From Balaenoptera acutorostrata (taxonomy: Eukaryota > Chordata > Mammalia > Artiodactyla > Balaenopteridae), in assembly GCF_949987535.1 (NCBI RefSeq), contig NC_080073.1, positions 25,044,116-25,108,115 on the forward strand: a stretch of 64,000 nucleotides of DNA. Direction: 5' to 3'. Position 1 is the first letter of the stretch, and each line of letters starts with the position of its first letter. Position numbers and translations under genes: made by a program. Of the stretch, positions 26,300-38,965 are shown one piece after another. Under the pieces are notes generated by a model, which did not search any database, was not told where the DNA came from, and saw only the letters and a program-made list of their open reading frames with translations.

Positions 26300-26880
26300 T
26301 TCCCCATCCTCCCTATCAACCAGGAATAAACCTCAGAGCCTTCTTTGACACAGTTCTTCCAACCCCACATCCAATCTCCAGCTCCTTTAACTTCCTCTGC
26401 AGTCCTGAAATGCTTTCCACATCTCTCCTCACTTCTTTGCCGGTGCTTCTACCTCAAGCCTGCCCTCTTCCCCTTGTTCTTTCAGGATTATGTCAGTTTT
26501 GTAGCTGGACCCCTTTGCACATTTACTCTTTCCTCAGATGATGTGATTTCCTTGATTTGCCAAAATAACTTTATAAAGCGCAGATCTGATCATGTCACTC
26601 TTCGCTGTAAAAGCTTCCCAGGGTCACTCACTGCTGAAGACAAGGCAGTGTGTGCCCCACAGAATCAGATCCCGACCTAACTTTCCAGCAGTTAGGAAAC
26701 TACCCCACCCCACCCCCCTTGAAGCCCCCCAGGCATCCAGTCTTCGAAAACATCATAGCCTGGCACTTGCCTATACTTTGGTTGCTGCTTGGCCTCGAGT
26801 GCCATCCCCTTCCTAACAAAATAAAGACAAACAAACAAAAAACTCACCTTGAAGTCACCTGTGTCACTTTCTAACCCATT
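26300..26880 (+). repeat. L2 LINE fragment
   Basis: 'ccaatctccagctcctttaac', 'cctgaaatgctttccacatc' and 'tgccctcttcccc' resemble the L2 ORF2 region. Diverged. Confidence 0.5.
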
Positions 26881-28229
26881 AGTAATTCCTGTAGACTCTT
26901 CCTTCTAACTCTTAGCAGCTGTCAACCACTTCTTCCCAGCCTCACCATTCATGCTCTTTCAAGATACTAGCATCCTGAGCCTGGATTAATGTGATAACTT
27001 ACAAGGTATCACTTGCCCCCTTCTAGTGTGGGCCTGTTTAGAAGTAGGTCAGATCTTGTGTGTATCTATCTGGGTGGCCCCTCCCTGCTTCATCATACCC
27101 TCTCCCCCGGCTGGTTATGGTCAGTGTACACCAGCTGGACTTCAATGGCCAGAACCTGAATTTTGAAGCCCATGAGCGATCTCTGGTCAGTGGAACCATT
27201 CTTACCATGTAAGCAGCAGGCTGGCAGGGCCAGGGATTAAACAATCCAATCTTAGCATTCCCTCAACCAATGCTTGACAAGCCTTACGTGTGTATGACTG
27301 ACACTGTTTCTTAGAGTTCCCCAGCAGGATTAAGTGTCAGTTGCCCACAATGGTAATTTGCTTGTTAATTCACCGTTCATTCGTTTCTTCTGGTCTCTGT
27401 CTGGTTTTCTCGCTCCTGTTTTGGCTTTTCCTGGGATCACCTCCCAAATACACTAGTTGCCCTTGAATCCTTGACTCAGGGTCTGCTGCTGGGGACCCCC
27501 AAACTAAGGCTAAAAGACTTCTCTTAAGCATGGTTAAATAGAGGAAAATAAGCAATGCCATCTTTCAGCTATTCTAAAAATTTGATATGTTGGAACAAAG
27601 ATTTTCAAAGAATCAGATAAATGAATGCCTTTTTATGATATCACAAGATTGACTTCTTTTCCTCCTTCTTACTGAAACTCATTCCTAAAGCTGGGGAGAA
27701 TTGTCATCATAAGCACTTTGGGGGTGTGCCTGTGCAATTCTCAACAACCTCTTAAGTGCCTCCTTCACCCACAAAACAAGGGGTGCTGGGAACCATGTTT
27801 ATAGTCTCTAACCCTGGTCATACATGACTGGACAAGCGTGGCCCTTTGATCCAAGCTGGACCAATAAAATCCACCTGCTCAAGAGTATGAAGTTAGGACT
27901 TAGACTTTCTGGTTCAGTCTGAGCTGAGAAAAATACACCATAGGAACAGTGGGACAGCCATTTTCCACTCCGTATTTTCTACCATGTAGGCTAAACAACA
28001 GAAGAAGCTCGTCCGCAGAGAGAGGAAAATAAAGTGGGCAGAGATGAGAGAAAGACAGAAAGAAAGACAAATTTGATATATTTGGAACGTTGATTTTCAA
28101 AGAATCAGAATCAGTTGATTTCTCCTGCCTTTCCCCTGCTTAAGTGATAGCATGAGGTGTTCCAATCCAGAGAGCGCATGCCTGTAAGGAGCTGGTATTT
28201 GAGTGGCCAGAGGGGTGGACCAGCTGCAT
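26881..28229. other. Intergenic; possible LTR fragment at 27800-28090
   Basis: Mostly unassigned. The part at 27800-28090 (a ccaataaaatccacctgctc block followed by a GA-rich stretch) has the look of an old LTR but I cannot place it. No gene. Confidence 0.35.
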
Positions 28230-28730
28230 TGATGACCCCAATTCACGGTCTCTCTGGATTTATTCCTTTCGCCCAGAAACTTTATAGTTCCATTTCAGTA
28301 TGATTCTGGGCCAGGTTTGTGACTTGCTTTAGACAAAAGAATATAGTGGAAATGATGGTGCAACAATTTGGAACCTAGGTCTCAAGAGGGCTTACATATT
28401 TGACTTATTCTCTTGCTTCCACTTGGACTCCAGCCATGCCATGAGAACCAGCCCTGGCTAGTGTTCTGGAGAATGAAGGCCCCATGGAGGAGAACCAAGT
28501 CCTCCTAGTCAAGACCAAGCAAAACCAACCAGCCCCAGCCAACACACCAGCTGAATGCAAACACATATGCAAGTCCAGCCAATATCAGCAAACTAGGTCC
28601 AGATTAGCAGAACCATCCAGGGGATCACTAGATGTTGGAGAAATGATAGATGGGTATTGTTTTAAGTTACTGAGTTTTTGGATGATTTGTTTTATAGCCT
28701 CACGGTAATAATGGATAGATATAGCTGATA
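28230..28730 (+). mobile_element. MLT1-type (MaLR) LTR
   Basis: Ends with 'gtattgttttaagttactga', a hallmark near the MLT1 3' end, then 'ggtaataatggatag'. The internal 'gccccagccaacacaccagc' fits this class. Boundaries approximate. Confidence 0.65.
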
Positions 28731-28964
28731 TGCTACCAAAACTTTCTTCCACTGGAATTACAAATGCTTAAATCTCTCTCATGAAACTTGAAAGAAAAAG
28801 ATACTATAATTCTGTTCACACGTGTTATTATAACTTTGCAACAGATTGGGAGGCTATATTCTAAATGATTTTCTTAATATGGGCTCTATTGTATACATCA
28901 AAGTCACTCTACAGATGACTCAGATGTCATCTGCAAGAGATTAATCCTACAGAGCAGAGCTGGA

Positions 28965-29165
28965 CAAACTGCAGCCCATGGACCAAATCCCACCCATGGC
29001 CAGTTTCTGTCAAGTTTTATTGGGATACAGTCATACTCACTTGTTTACATGTTATCTATGTTTGCTTTTGGGCCACAATGGTAGAGTTGTATAATTTTGA
29101 AAGACACTATATGGCCTGCAAAGTCTAAAATATATATTTTCTTGCTTCTATAGGAAAAATTTGCC
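28965..29165. mobile_element. Non-autonomous DNA transposon relic, second copy
   Basis: 'gagctggacaaactgcagcc', 'caagttttattgggatacag' and 'gcttctataggaaaaatttg' follow the same word order as 4205-4435. Confidence 0.6.
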
Positions 29166-29925
29166 GATCCTTCAGAGAATCTAAAACTGAGGTTCCGTGT
29201 CCCAGTAATTGGAAGAGGTGTGCTGTATGGGTTAAGACGACAGGGGCAGAGAAACAACAATGACAAATAAGAAGCAAAAGCCTGAAGCCGCAGAGTGTGA
29301 TGCTCCAAATGGCAACCACCCACTGGTGTTTTTCACAGGAAAACATGCATGCAGCGTGCTCCGTGGAGAGAAACAGCAGGGGTTTGTTTAATTAATGACC
29401 AGTAGCAGTTTCTCTACTCAACGACAGAAAGCTCAGCTTGTTCTGAATATAAAAGTCACCCTCAAACTCCTTGAAAATCACTTTTCTCAGTAGTTTAACA
29501 TCTGAGTCTATAATCCTTCTCTCTGGAGTGCAACTTTTTTTTTTTTTTTAATGTAAGAAACCATAGAGAAAAATATGGTAAAGAGATTGGTTCCAAAGAA
29601 CTCTGCCACTGATTTACTGTCTAATAAATAAATGGAGGGAGAGTCGTGAAGATTAACCCAGCTTCTCATGGATGATGGATCGTAGATACTCAAATAATTC
29701 CTCTTATCAACTATCCTATTTTAGCAAGAAAATATTGCGAGTGAAAGGTATGGGTAAGTGACATGGATAAAATTTTCTTCCCAAATTTGTCTTAACTGAA
29801 ATGTCTGAGGGAAACGCATAATTTAGTTCATAAACCTTCGTAAAGAACCCTATGCTATGATTATTCAGCCTTGTCTGTTTTCTCCCCTCTTTTTCTTGTC
29901 CCATCGATTGAACTCTTGCTATGTT
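29166..29925. other. Intergenic, nothing recognised
   Basis: Contains a T-run at 29527-29540. No gene or clear repeat. Confidence 0.45.
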
Positions 29926-31130
29926 CAGACGCCCCCTGGAATGCTGGAGAAGCATGTCAAAGGCAGCACATCCAAGCTGGCACTATTGGTTCCTCCACCC
30001 AAACTTGTTCCTGCCCAGTCTTGCCCAGCTCAGTGTAATGACAGCAGTCCCACCCAGATGTTGTTCATACCCCAAACTAAGCACTTCTTTGGCTTCTGTT
30101 CCCTTCATTTCTCCCATCCAGTACATCACCCAATTCTGGCAGTTCTTCCATCAAAATATAGTCTTTTCCTGACAACTTCTCCATATGCCCATTGCCATCA
30201 TCACAGTCTCTGCGCCAGCATCTCTCCTTAGATGCTGGAGCGAGCCTCCATAAGTGGTCCCATTGCTTCTGTTCTACCCTCGAGGGTCAGTTCTCCCCAC
30301 AGCAGCCAGTGAGATGAAAATGAAGTAGGAGCCTTTCCGTGTCCAAACCTTCCAGTAGTTTCTCTTGCCACTCACATTCCAAACTTCTTACCACCATCTC
30401 TAATGCCCTGCGTGATGTCACCCCTCACTGCTGCTCCGATTTCACCGTCAACCTCTTTCTTCTTCCGTGACATCAGCATCTAACCATCTAGACTCCTTCC
30501 TGTTCTTCCAGACCACCTGCTTATTCCCACCCTGTCCGTGCCTCTGCACTTGCCCTTCCTTCTGCCTGGAATACTCTGCCCTTGAACAACCACTCTCCCA
30601 CTCGCTCTCTCCCTTACTCTTCCCCAGTGGTTCTCAACTGGGGCAGTTTTGCCCCACAGAAGACATCTGGCAGCTGTCTGGAGACATATTTGATTGTCAC
30701 ACTGTGGAGGGTGCTACTGGCATCTACTGGGTAGAAGCCAGGGGAGCTGCTAAGCTTCCTACATACACAGATCGGTCCCCATGACCAGGAGTTACCTGGC
30801 CCCAAACGTCAGTAGTGCCGCAAAGGATGAGGGATCCTGCCCTGCTCAGTTCTCTGCCCAGGTGTTTTCTCCTCAGAAAAAGAACTTCTTTGGTGCCTTC
30901 TTTCCAAAACAGCTTTTCCCCTTTTCTGACCCCACTCACTTCTTATTCTCTTATTCAGTTTAACACCACCTGGAATCAGAGTACCCATTTAGGTTTTGTG
31001 TCTCTCATCCCTTAAATGTCAGCTCCCTGAGGGCAGGAGCTTTGTCTGCTTTACCACTGGTTCTTCAGTGTCTGGGGCAATGCCTGGCACACAGTAAGCC
31101 TTCAGTACATGTTGATAGACCTCTGAGGTT
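29926..31130 (+). repeat. L2 LINE with a nested MER20
   Basis: Starts with L2 ORF2-like sequence ('tctgcacttgcccttccttct', 'ctggaatactctgcccttg'), is interrupted by a MER20 at 30625-30845, resumes, and ends with the L2 tail 'cagctccctgagggcaggag', 'caatgcctggcacacagtaa'. Sense orientation. Confidence 0.75.
30625..30845 (+). mobile_element. MER20-type hAT-Charlie element
   Basis: 'cagtggttctcaactggggc', 'tggagacatatttgattgtc', 'ctactggcatctactgggta' and 'cctggccccaaacgtcagta' are in MER20 order. Inserted in an L2. Confidence 0.88.
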
Positions 31131-32489
31131 TGGAGAGGTTAGTAACTTTCCTAAGATCACACATGGCTAGTCAGAAACAAAGCCACCCATGTGTCTATCA
31201 GCCCCTTTAAGGCCCTGCACAGACATATACAGTCCAAGGAATAGCTTTATGCTGGTTATGCAAATGCAGCTTCAAGACAGTTTTCGCAACTTTCCCCTTC
31301 CAGTTTTCCACACTCTCTCCATTGCCCTATCGCAAATCCCTCCTATGTAGAAATTCTTGATCCATTAAAACTCAGATCCTCTGACCCCTTGGCAAATGGT
31401 TACTTCTTGTACCTTCTCTTCCTAATCCAAAAATGGCTAATGCAAGTGAGGTGGAAATGCCAGGCTGCCGGGAGCCAGATCAGTCTATCAGCAAACCCCA
31501 CTGTCAATATTGCATTAATTGCTTGCTTAACCTTGAGTTCTCTGTAGCTTTTCACTCCCAGACAAAAATTACCAGTCTCCTTCAGCACCAGCTTGGCACT
31601 AACAGAGGAAGATTTGAAATGATTATCCTCCTTTAAAGACAGCAGGAATTCCTGGATCCTTTTTTTATGAACATGAAATAGTGAGTGTCCTTTGTTCTTG
31701 CAAAAGTGAGGAGCTTAAAAAAAGTCATTTACTGTCTCTTCTTGACTTTTCTGTACCTTAAAATGGCTTCACATTTTATTTCTCAAAGAGTTGGCATATC
31801 TATATTTTAACGTTGGATATTTTCACTTTGGGCTTGGCCCAGTTTTCCAGATTTCCTTCAATCCCACTTCTGCTCCCCCAGCCTCCCCTACCCCGCAACG
31901 CGTCATTTCTAATGATGAATAAATAGCCATTGTAACCATGGAAATAATCTTGACCGAGAGAGCCAGTTGTCAAAGGGGGCCCCCAACTGGACACCACCAG
32001 GGCTGCAAAATGGAAGAAGCCGCTTCCTCCTTGCAAGGATGTTCCCAGATGTTTGGCTGTGGGCTTGCCTCTCTGCCTTATCGAAAGCTGTGTGCTTTTC
32101 ATGGCACTGGAGCCTGTTCTTAAATGAATTAATGTCTTGGCAGGCCTCCTGGTATACAGCTGAGCACTTCATTCTCTCATTTGGGATTTCTTGTCGACCT
32201 TGACCTCCCCTGGCTCTGGCTGGGAAAGTAGCCTGCAGACTAGCCTGATTCCAGCCTCACTTAGTCTGAATTACCTCTTTTTTAGGAGACAAGCTGCATT
32301 TGTTTCCCCCTCTATAATCCCTCTGAGGTCTTCAACTTGAGAGGGGCCCTGAAGCTCTTTGAATCACATTCGAGCAGCTGTTGTGTTGGCTGCAAAATTT
32401 AAATTAGCCAAGCTCAGGAGAAAGTGACTAAGGCAATTCATGTTTCAAGGAGGTAGTATATCTTGAACATGAGGCCGGATGTCACAGGG
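31131..32489. other. Intergenic, nothing recognised
   Basis: Unique-looking. A short MIR-like phrase (gaggttagtaactttcc) occurs near 31135-31160. No gene. Confidence 0.4.
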
Positions 32490-32715
32490 TGGAAAGAACT
32501 CAAGCTTTGGGGCAAAGCACTGGTTCACATTTTATTCCACTGTGTACGAGCTGTGTGACCCAGGCAGAATCACAGAACCTCTCTGGGCTTTAACTGCCCC
32601 ACAGAATGGGATTTCCTATACCTACCATTTTACAGTTTGGGGCAAGAATAAGAATAGAGTATGTATAGTGCCTAATAAAGTGACTGACATGTAGTGGGGC
32701 TATTTGTATTTTTAC
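32490..32715 (+). repeat. MIR SINE fragment
   Basis: 'cgagctgtgtgacccaggc', 'cagaacctctctgggcttta' and the following 'cctaataaagtgactgaca' are the MIR core and tail in sense. Confidence 0.75.
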
Positions 32716-33455
32716 TGAAAATCTTAACTATGGAAGATTTGTTTTCTGTGAAATGCCCAGTGTATTTGTTTCCATCTAGAGACAGTCTGAATGATGACCC
32801 TCACCACTGATGTGTTGGGGAAGGCAAATGAAGGACTGAGGTTTCTGAGGCTGGGAATTTACATTTGAAGAACATGTAGAGAGAGGGAGGAGGTTTTTAG
32901 GGGAGAAAGAAAACAAGATATTTTATGTGTTGGCAGAGTTATGGGTATGAGATGCTGTGTTGTGCTGTGGGGCCGTCCATAGAAGGAGTCCGGTGACTTT
33001 ACCATCGGCTGACGGTCTGACCCAGAGGCATGCCAGGGCCCTTGAGGTTCTCTAGCCTGCGTGACTCCCAATTACCAGTTTGTACTTTCTGATCCAACTC
33101 TTTGTGATGCCCAGATTGTATCTGTGCACTCGGCAAGCAATGTGTTTTGTTTTGTACTGATTTTTTCCTGTTGTGTTATTCCTCTTTTTTTCCCTCTTCA
33201 AACAATTATCCCGCATGTGTCTTAGGTTGAACTCCCCAGAAGCTGACCACAAGGTAAACCACTGAGTGCTAATAGTTGATTTGGAAGTTGATCCTGGGAA
33301 GCGCTGGGAAAGGTGATGGGGAAGTGAGACGTGGAAAAGACAGAAGCCCACACCAGGTAGGTTAGTGAGCAGGCCGCCTCTGGGGGCAGCTGGGGCTTAG
33401 TCCCGGGGGCGAACCCCTGGGAGACAGTGTGTGGTATCCTCAGCGATGTTCCACC
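32716..33455. other. Intergenic, nothing recognised
   Basis: No gene or clear repeat. Confidence 0.4.
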
Positions 33456-33472
33456 AAAAGCCAGGACATAAG

Positions 33473-33778
33473 GCTTCCCTGGTGACGCAGTGGTTGAGAA
33501 TCTGCCTGCCAATGCAGGGGACACGGGTTCGAGCCCTGGTCTGGGAAGATCCCACATGCCGCGGAGCGACTAGGCCCGTGAGCCACAACTACTGAGCCTA
33601 CACGTCTGGAGCCTGTGCTTCGCAATAAGAGAGGCTGCAATAGTGAGAGGCCCGCGCACCGCGATGAAGAGTGGCCCCCGCTTGCCGCAACTAGAGAAAG
33701 CCCTCGCACAGAAACGAAGACCCAACACAGCCAAAAATAAAAATAAAAATAAATAAATAAAAATTAAAAAAAAAAAAA
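33473..33778 (+). mobile_element. CHR-type SINE, long form, very young
   Basis: Full-length body with an intact B-box region 'gggttcgagccctgg' and an AAATA tail ending in a long A-run. A perfect 17-bp target duplication aaaagccaggacataag lies at 33456-33472 and 33779-33795. Low divergence from the copy at 16729 points to recent insertion. Confidence 0.97.
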
Positions 33779-33944
33779 AAAAGCCAGGACATAAGCTGAG
33801 CAACAGATGCTGAGAGATGATGGCTAGGGCATTAATAGCATCTGAGACAGTGGGATAAGGTGAAGGAAACAGCACCTGAGAATCAGGAGGGCTGTGCTCC
33901 CAGAGGGGATCAATTCAGTTGTTGCTAAAAGAACCCCAGGACAG

Positions 33945-34075
33945 GAAATAAGGAGAACCGGTTTCGAATCCTCTGCCTCTACGCAGATGGGTAAGCTTGG
34001 GCAAGTGACTTACCTCTCTGAGACTCAGAATTTCTCATCTGTGGAGAAAGGAGCATGGGGTAAGTGATCCTGGAG
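33945..34075 (+). repeat. MIR SINE fragment
   Basis: 'ggtttcgaatcctctgcctc', 'ttgggcaagtgacttacctc' and 'cagaatttctcatctgtgg' follow the MIR core in sense order. Confidence 0.78.
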
Positions 34076-34214
34076 GCCCCTTGCAACTTGGAGAGTCAGT
34101 GGTTCATTGGATCAGAGTCCCATGACGGACTCAGAGGAACAGGTTGATGTGTCCCACCAGCACCTTGACCAGAGGTAAATCATGAGAGCTGCTTGCTACT
34201 GAACACTTCCTCTG

Positions 34215-34385
34215 CAGAGATGGACTAGAAGGTTTACATGCAATATTTATTTCATCTTCGTGGCAGTACAAGGAAACAGGTACTGCTTTTATCTCTATTT
34301 TGTAGAAGAGGAAACAGAGCAAAATTGTCTAATTTGTCCGTACTGCGTAGATAATAAGTGATAGAGCTGAGGTTTGAGCTTGTGC
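34215..34385 (-). repeat. MIR SINE fragment
   Basis: 'ctattttgtagaagaggaaac' followed by 'taataagtgatagagctgag' is the MIR core in reverse. Confidence 0.7.
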
Positions 34386-34679
34386 CAGTCTGACTAACAA
34401 ATGCTATGTTCTGCTACCGTCCACTTTTGTGGTGACGGCCCAGAACACCTGTGCTATAGAATCCTCTCACATGTGGGTGTATATGTGGAGATACGGTGGA
34501 ACCACTTTCTCTGTAGTATCATAGGACCTGTGGATTATGGATGCAACCTAGATCTGTCCATAATATAAGCTGTGTGCTAGGATGGGAATCTCTAACTAAA
34601 GTACAATTTTCCCAACATCATTGTCATTGTCATTGTCATCATAGGATCAATCATTTTTTGATGAGTGACTACTTTTCTG

Positions 34680-34880
34680 GTCCTCTCTGTGCTTTACATA
34701 TGTCAACTTGCTAACTCTGTGCAACAACCCTATGAAGTAGGTACTGTTATTATTCCTGTTTTAGATACAGGAATACTGAAGCCCAGAGATGTTGAGTAAC
34801 TTGGCTGGGTCTCACAGCCACATACAACCGAGTAATGGGCAGAGCAGGGAGTTTGACTTAGAGCCCATACTCATTCCTTT
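34680..34880 (-). repeat. MIR SINE fragment
   Basis: 'gcaacaaccctatgaagtag', 'gttttagatacaggaatact' and 'gtctcacagccacatacaac' are MIR in reverse, good preservation. Confidence 0.75.
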
Positions 34881-35153
34881 ACCACCAGTTTGCCTTTCCA
34901 GTCTCTGGTACTTACTGCTTTGGCATTTGCATTTTCACGGTGTCCTGCTAAGTTAGAGCTCAGTCTGCATTTCCCTGTGCCACCTAGAAACCAACAGAGG
35001 AGCGACTGAGAGCCATTGCAGCCAAGATGATCCAGGTGCCAGTATGTGGCTGGAAAGCGAACACTTCTGTGTTGTCTGTGTTCCCTGGTACATTCTACTT
35101 ATTGCAAATGCTTTTTGCCTAAAAGAAATGGGTAAAGTCCAAAGAGACTTTTT

Positions 35154-35504
35154 TTTAAAATAAATTTATTTATTTTATTTTTGGCTGCATTGGGTCTTCA
35201 TTGCTGCATGCGGGCTTTCTCTAGTTGCTGCGAGCAGGGGCTACTCTTCGTTGTGGTGTGTGGGCTTCTCATTGCGGTGGCTTCTCCTGTTGCGGAGCAT
35301 GGGCTCTAGGCACACGGGCTTCAGTAGTTGTGGCATGCGGGCTCAGTAGCTGTGGCTCATGGGCTCTAGAGCACAGGATCATTAGTTGTGGCACACGGGC
35401 TTAGTTGCTCCGTGGCATGTGGGATCTTCCTGGACCAGGGCTCAAACCCATGTCCCCTGCATTGGCAGGCGGATTCTTAACCACTGTGCCACCAGGGAAG
35501 TCCT
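35154..35504 (-). mobile_element. CHR-type SINE, long form
   Basis: Antisense body from 'ggctgcattgggtcttcatt' to 'accagggaagtcct', with three copies of the internal repeat unit. The repeat gagacttttt flanks it at 35144-35153 and 35505-35514. Confidence 0.93.
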
Positions 35505-35757
35505 GAGACTTTTTCTTTTTAAACCCATTCAGGTACATGGCATCTGTCTGGGTCCTTGTTATTGTTTGAAAGTTGTATCCCAGTGTCCTCACAGTATCTC
35601 TCCTTCACCCAGTTACTCTTGAGCTGGGGTAAGCAGGATTATTCTGCACAACCAAGTCCCATTGGTAAAAGTCCTTCTGGATATAGGATCTGAGAACATT
35701 CTCTAAGTGAAGAGACACAGGCCAAGACTGGCCATGCAGTCTTGCATGGCTTCTTTT

Positions 35758-36513
35758 TTTTTTTTTTTAATTGAATGAAAGATTCTTTAAATCTAAACAT
35801 GATTTCATATAATCCCATAATAACCTTTCCCTTCCCAACTCCTATATTTCCCCTCCCTCCTTCCCTCTCCCCACTGGTAACCACTAACTGGTTCTCTGTA
35901 CCTGTGAGTCTGCTTCTTCTTTGTTTTATTCACTAGTTTGTTGTATTTTTTAGATTCCAAATATAAGTGATATCATACAGTATTTGTCTTTCTCTGTCTC
36001 ATTCATTTCACTCAGCATAATGTTCTCCAAGTCTATCCATGTTGCTGCAAATTGCAAAATTTCATTCTTTTTTATGACTGAGAAGTATTCTATTGTGTGT
36101 GTGTGTATATATATATGTATATACCACATCTTCTTTATCCATTCATCTGTTGATGGACACTTAGGTTGCTTCCATATCTTGGCAATTGTAAATAATGCTG
36201 TTATGAACATTGGGGTGCATGTATCTTTTTGAATTAGTGTTTTTGGTTTTTTGGGATATATACCCAGGAGTGGCATTGCTGGGTTATATGGTCATTTTAT
36301 TTTTAGTTTTTAGTTTTTCCATACTATTTTCCACAACGGCTGCACCAGTTTACATTCCCACCAACAGTGTATGAGGGTTCCCTTTTCTCCACATCATCAG
36401 CAGTGTTTGTTACTTGTGGTCTGTTTGATGATAGCCATTCTGACAGGTGTGAGGTGATATCTCACTGTGGTTTTGATTTGTATTTCCCTAATGCTAGCAA
36501 TGTTGAGCATGTG
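35758..36513 (-). mobile_element. 5'-truncated L1
   Basis: T-run, reverse L1 3' region, and antisense ORF2 C-terminal sequence to 'gcaatgttgagcatgtg'. Flanks atggcttctttt (35746-35757) and atgacttctttg (36514-36525) look like a decayed target duplication. It contains a GT/TA microsatellite at about 36096-36121. Confidence 0.82.
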
Positions 36514-36525
36514 ATGACTTCTTTG

Positions 36526-37985
36526 CCTAGTGACTCTGTATCCACTCGTTCATTCATTCATTCATTTGTACGTTCATTCAAGAATTCCACACCAATTCAT
36601 GGTCAGATTCTCTTTGAGGCACGATGAGGAACACAACGGGTGAACAAGACACTCGGAATCCTCAAAGATCCACTGGCCAGGTTTCTAAAATACGGAATTG
36701 AGGCATAGATAAGGGAAGAACCAATTAATCATGGAATGAAATTCGGATACTATCATGAAACAAACATTAAATAGTGAAAAGTAAACCACATTAAATATTT
36801 GGCCTTCAGAAAATGAAAGGAACATTTTGGCTGTGAAATAACAGAAGCATTCCTCAGACTAGAAAAAAAGAAGGGGATAAAACATGGCATGTTTTCAAAA
36901 TAAATTCATTTTAATTGCAAATTAAAAGACGGAGAGAATTTTTTTAGAAACTTGCTTAATTTTTTTTCTTTTAATTATTTAGCAGGGTTAAAATTAGGTC
37001 AGATTGTGCTGGTATCTCATTTGAACTTAACCTCTGATCTTAGCCTGGAGGGCTCTCAAGGCTTGTTGTGCACTAGGGATAGGTACATTTCCTTAGATGG
37101 ATGTGAAAGCAGTTTGTAATTAAGCAGGAAGAGGGAGAGAGACTGCGGTTTTTCCTGAAGGTGACAGTTAAAAGTGCTGAAGTGTGGACTTCCCTTAGCG
37201 GTGATAGATCCGTTTGTCCTCCGGAGAGGAGAGAACTGAAAGCAGGCAGAGGAAAATACCTCATTCTGAAGGATGTTTGCCCATCCCAACCTCTGCGGGT
37301 GGTTTGCTGGATTATTTAAAGAGCACTGGGGGTAATGCCTATGGGAGGTATCGGTGATGAAGCGGTATGTGGATCCTGTGACCTACTGAAACAAAAACTG
37401 GTGATGGGCACTTCTGCCTGGGTTACCAAAATCCCCAGGCTGTAAATAACAATGTAAACCATGCTCCTCTACTGAAAACACATAGTGTGTGTTTATCCCA
37501 GACTATGAATGTCAACTACTGTTGACCTTATAATGTTCTGTTCACTTACCTTCATAATTGGTCCACTTCCTGTTTTGTTACCCACTTACTCCTATTCTGA
37601 TCCCAAGCCACAAAGAGAATCTTACCCATTCCTATCTTTATTTCTGACAATTGCCATGTGTCCTTTATCTTCGAAGATTGGCAAAATACAATCTGAGTTA
37701 AGGAGGCAATTTTCATGCAGTAGAGGTGCTACTGTATCAACTCACCTATCTATAAGCCCTCTACCCAGAAAACTCATCACTTTGGAACAGCAGAGAAAAG
37801 CCAAGATGAAGGAAGAAGAGACCCCGTGGGATGAAGTCAGAAAGCCCAGGAACACAATCCCATAGGAGAATTCTTCAGACCTGGATCAATATTCAGTTCG
37901 TTCTTATTGGATATAATTTTAACAGGTTGATTTAGTTGGTCTCTCAAATCAGCAGATTAATTATAGTAATTACTCTGGGGTAGTC
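36526..37985. other. Intergenic, nothing recognised
   Basis: Contains an ATTC tandem (36549-36568). The 118-codon ORF at 37509-37865 has no family resemblance and no supporting start context. Confidence 0.45.
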
Positions 37986-37989
37986 AGAG

Positions 37990-38225
37990 TGGATATTCCA
38001 GATCAGTGCTGGCCAACAGAACTTTCTGCACTGATGGAAATGTTTTGTACCTGTGCTGTCCAGTATGGTAGCTGCCAGCCCCATGTGGCGGTTGAGCATT
38101 TGAAATATGGCTAATGTGACTGAGCAGCTGAAGTTTCCATTTTCCTTAATTTTCATTTGTATAAATTTAAATCTAAAAAGCCACCTGTGGCTGGTAGCTA
38201 CTATATTAGACAGTGCAGCTCTAAA
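37990..38225. mobile_element. Inverted-repeat DNA transposon relic
   Basis: 'caacagaactttctgcactg', 'gtgctgtccagtatggtagc' near one end and 'gccacctgtggctggtagct' near the other; the arms are partly self-complementary. A common eutherian hAT-type non-autonomous element. Confidence 0.7.
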
Positions 38226-38344
38226 CAGACTCATTGGCTATAGTGAAGTAACCAGAGCATTACAGGATAAGGCCATTTAGTGTAGCGACAAAGAGGCTCC
38301 TAAAATACCAACAATTGGTGACCCTCATTGAATTATAGCCCTGG

Positions 38345-38965
38345 TCATCCATTTGTTTATCTACTCTTCACTTGATAGATATTTATTAAGCAGCTACCGT
38401 GCTTGCACTGTTCTATGTGCTGGGGATAAAACAGTTTACAGACAGGAGAGAAATCTTTGTCCTCATGCAGCATATATTTTAGTGGAGGGATGTATCCACT
38501 AAATAAATAAGTAACAAAGATATATAGGATGTAAATTGATGATGAGGGATATGTACAAGTGAGGGAAGAGTGTTGGGAGGAGGGGATGTGGGAGCTACAA
38601 TTGTAAATAGGAAGGTGGAGAAGGTCTCACTGAGAAGGTGAAGGAGGAGGGTCAAGCTGTGGTTACCTGGTGACAGAGCCCGCCAGCTAGAGAGAACTAG
38701 AAACTCAAAAGTCCTGAGTTGGGAGGGTTCCTGGTAGGCTCAAGGAACAACAGTGGGATGAGTATGGTGCATAGGAGAGTAGTAGGAGATGGAAACAGGA
38801 TGGAAGCAGTGGAGGTGATATACATTGCTGGTAGAGCCATTAGCATTTACTGACAATTTGGATGCAGCCTGTAAGAGTGAAAGGGGAGTCCAGGATGATT
38901 CCAAGGATGTTGGCCCAAGCAAATCAAATGATGGAGTTGCCATTTACTGACATGGTGGACCATAT
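38345..38965. repeat. L2 LINE fragment
   Basis: 'tttattaagcagctaccgtg', 'gctggggataaaacagttta' and the later 'ggagtccaggatgattccaa' match L2 3'-region sequence. Confidence 0.6.

Noticed and set aside
37509..37865. 118-codon ORF as a small gene
   Set aside because: No family resemblance, weak start context, no promoter or transcript evidence; expected by chance in a 64-kb window.
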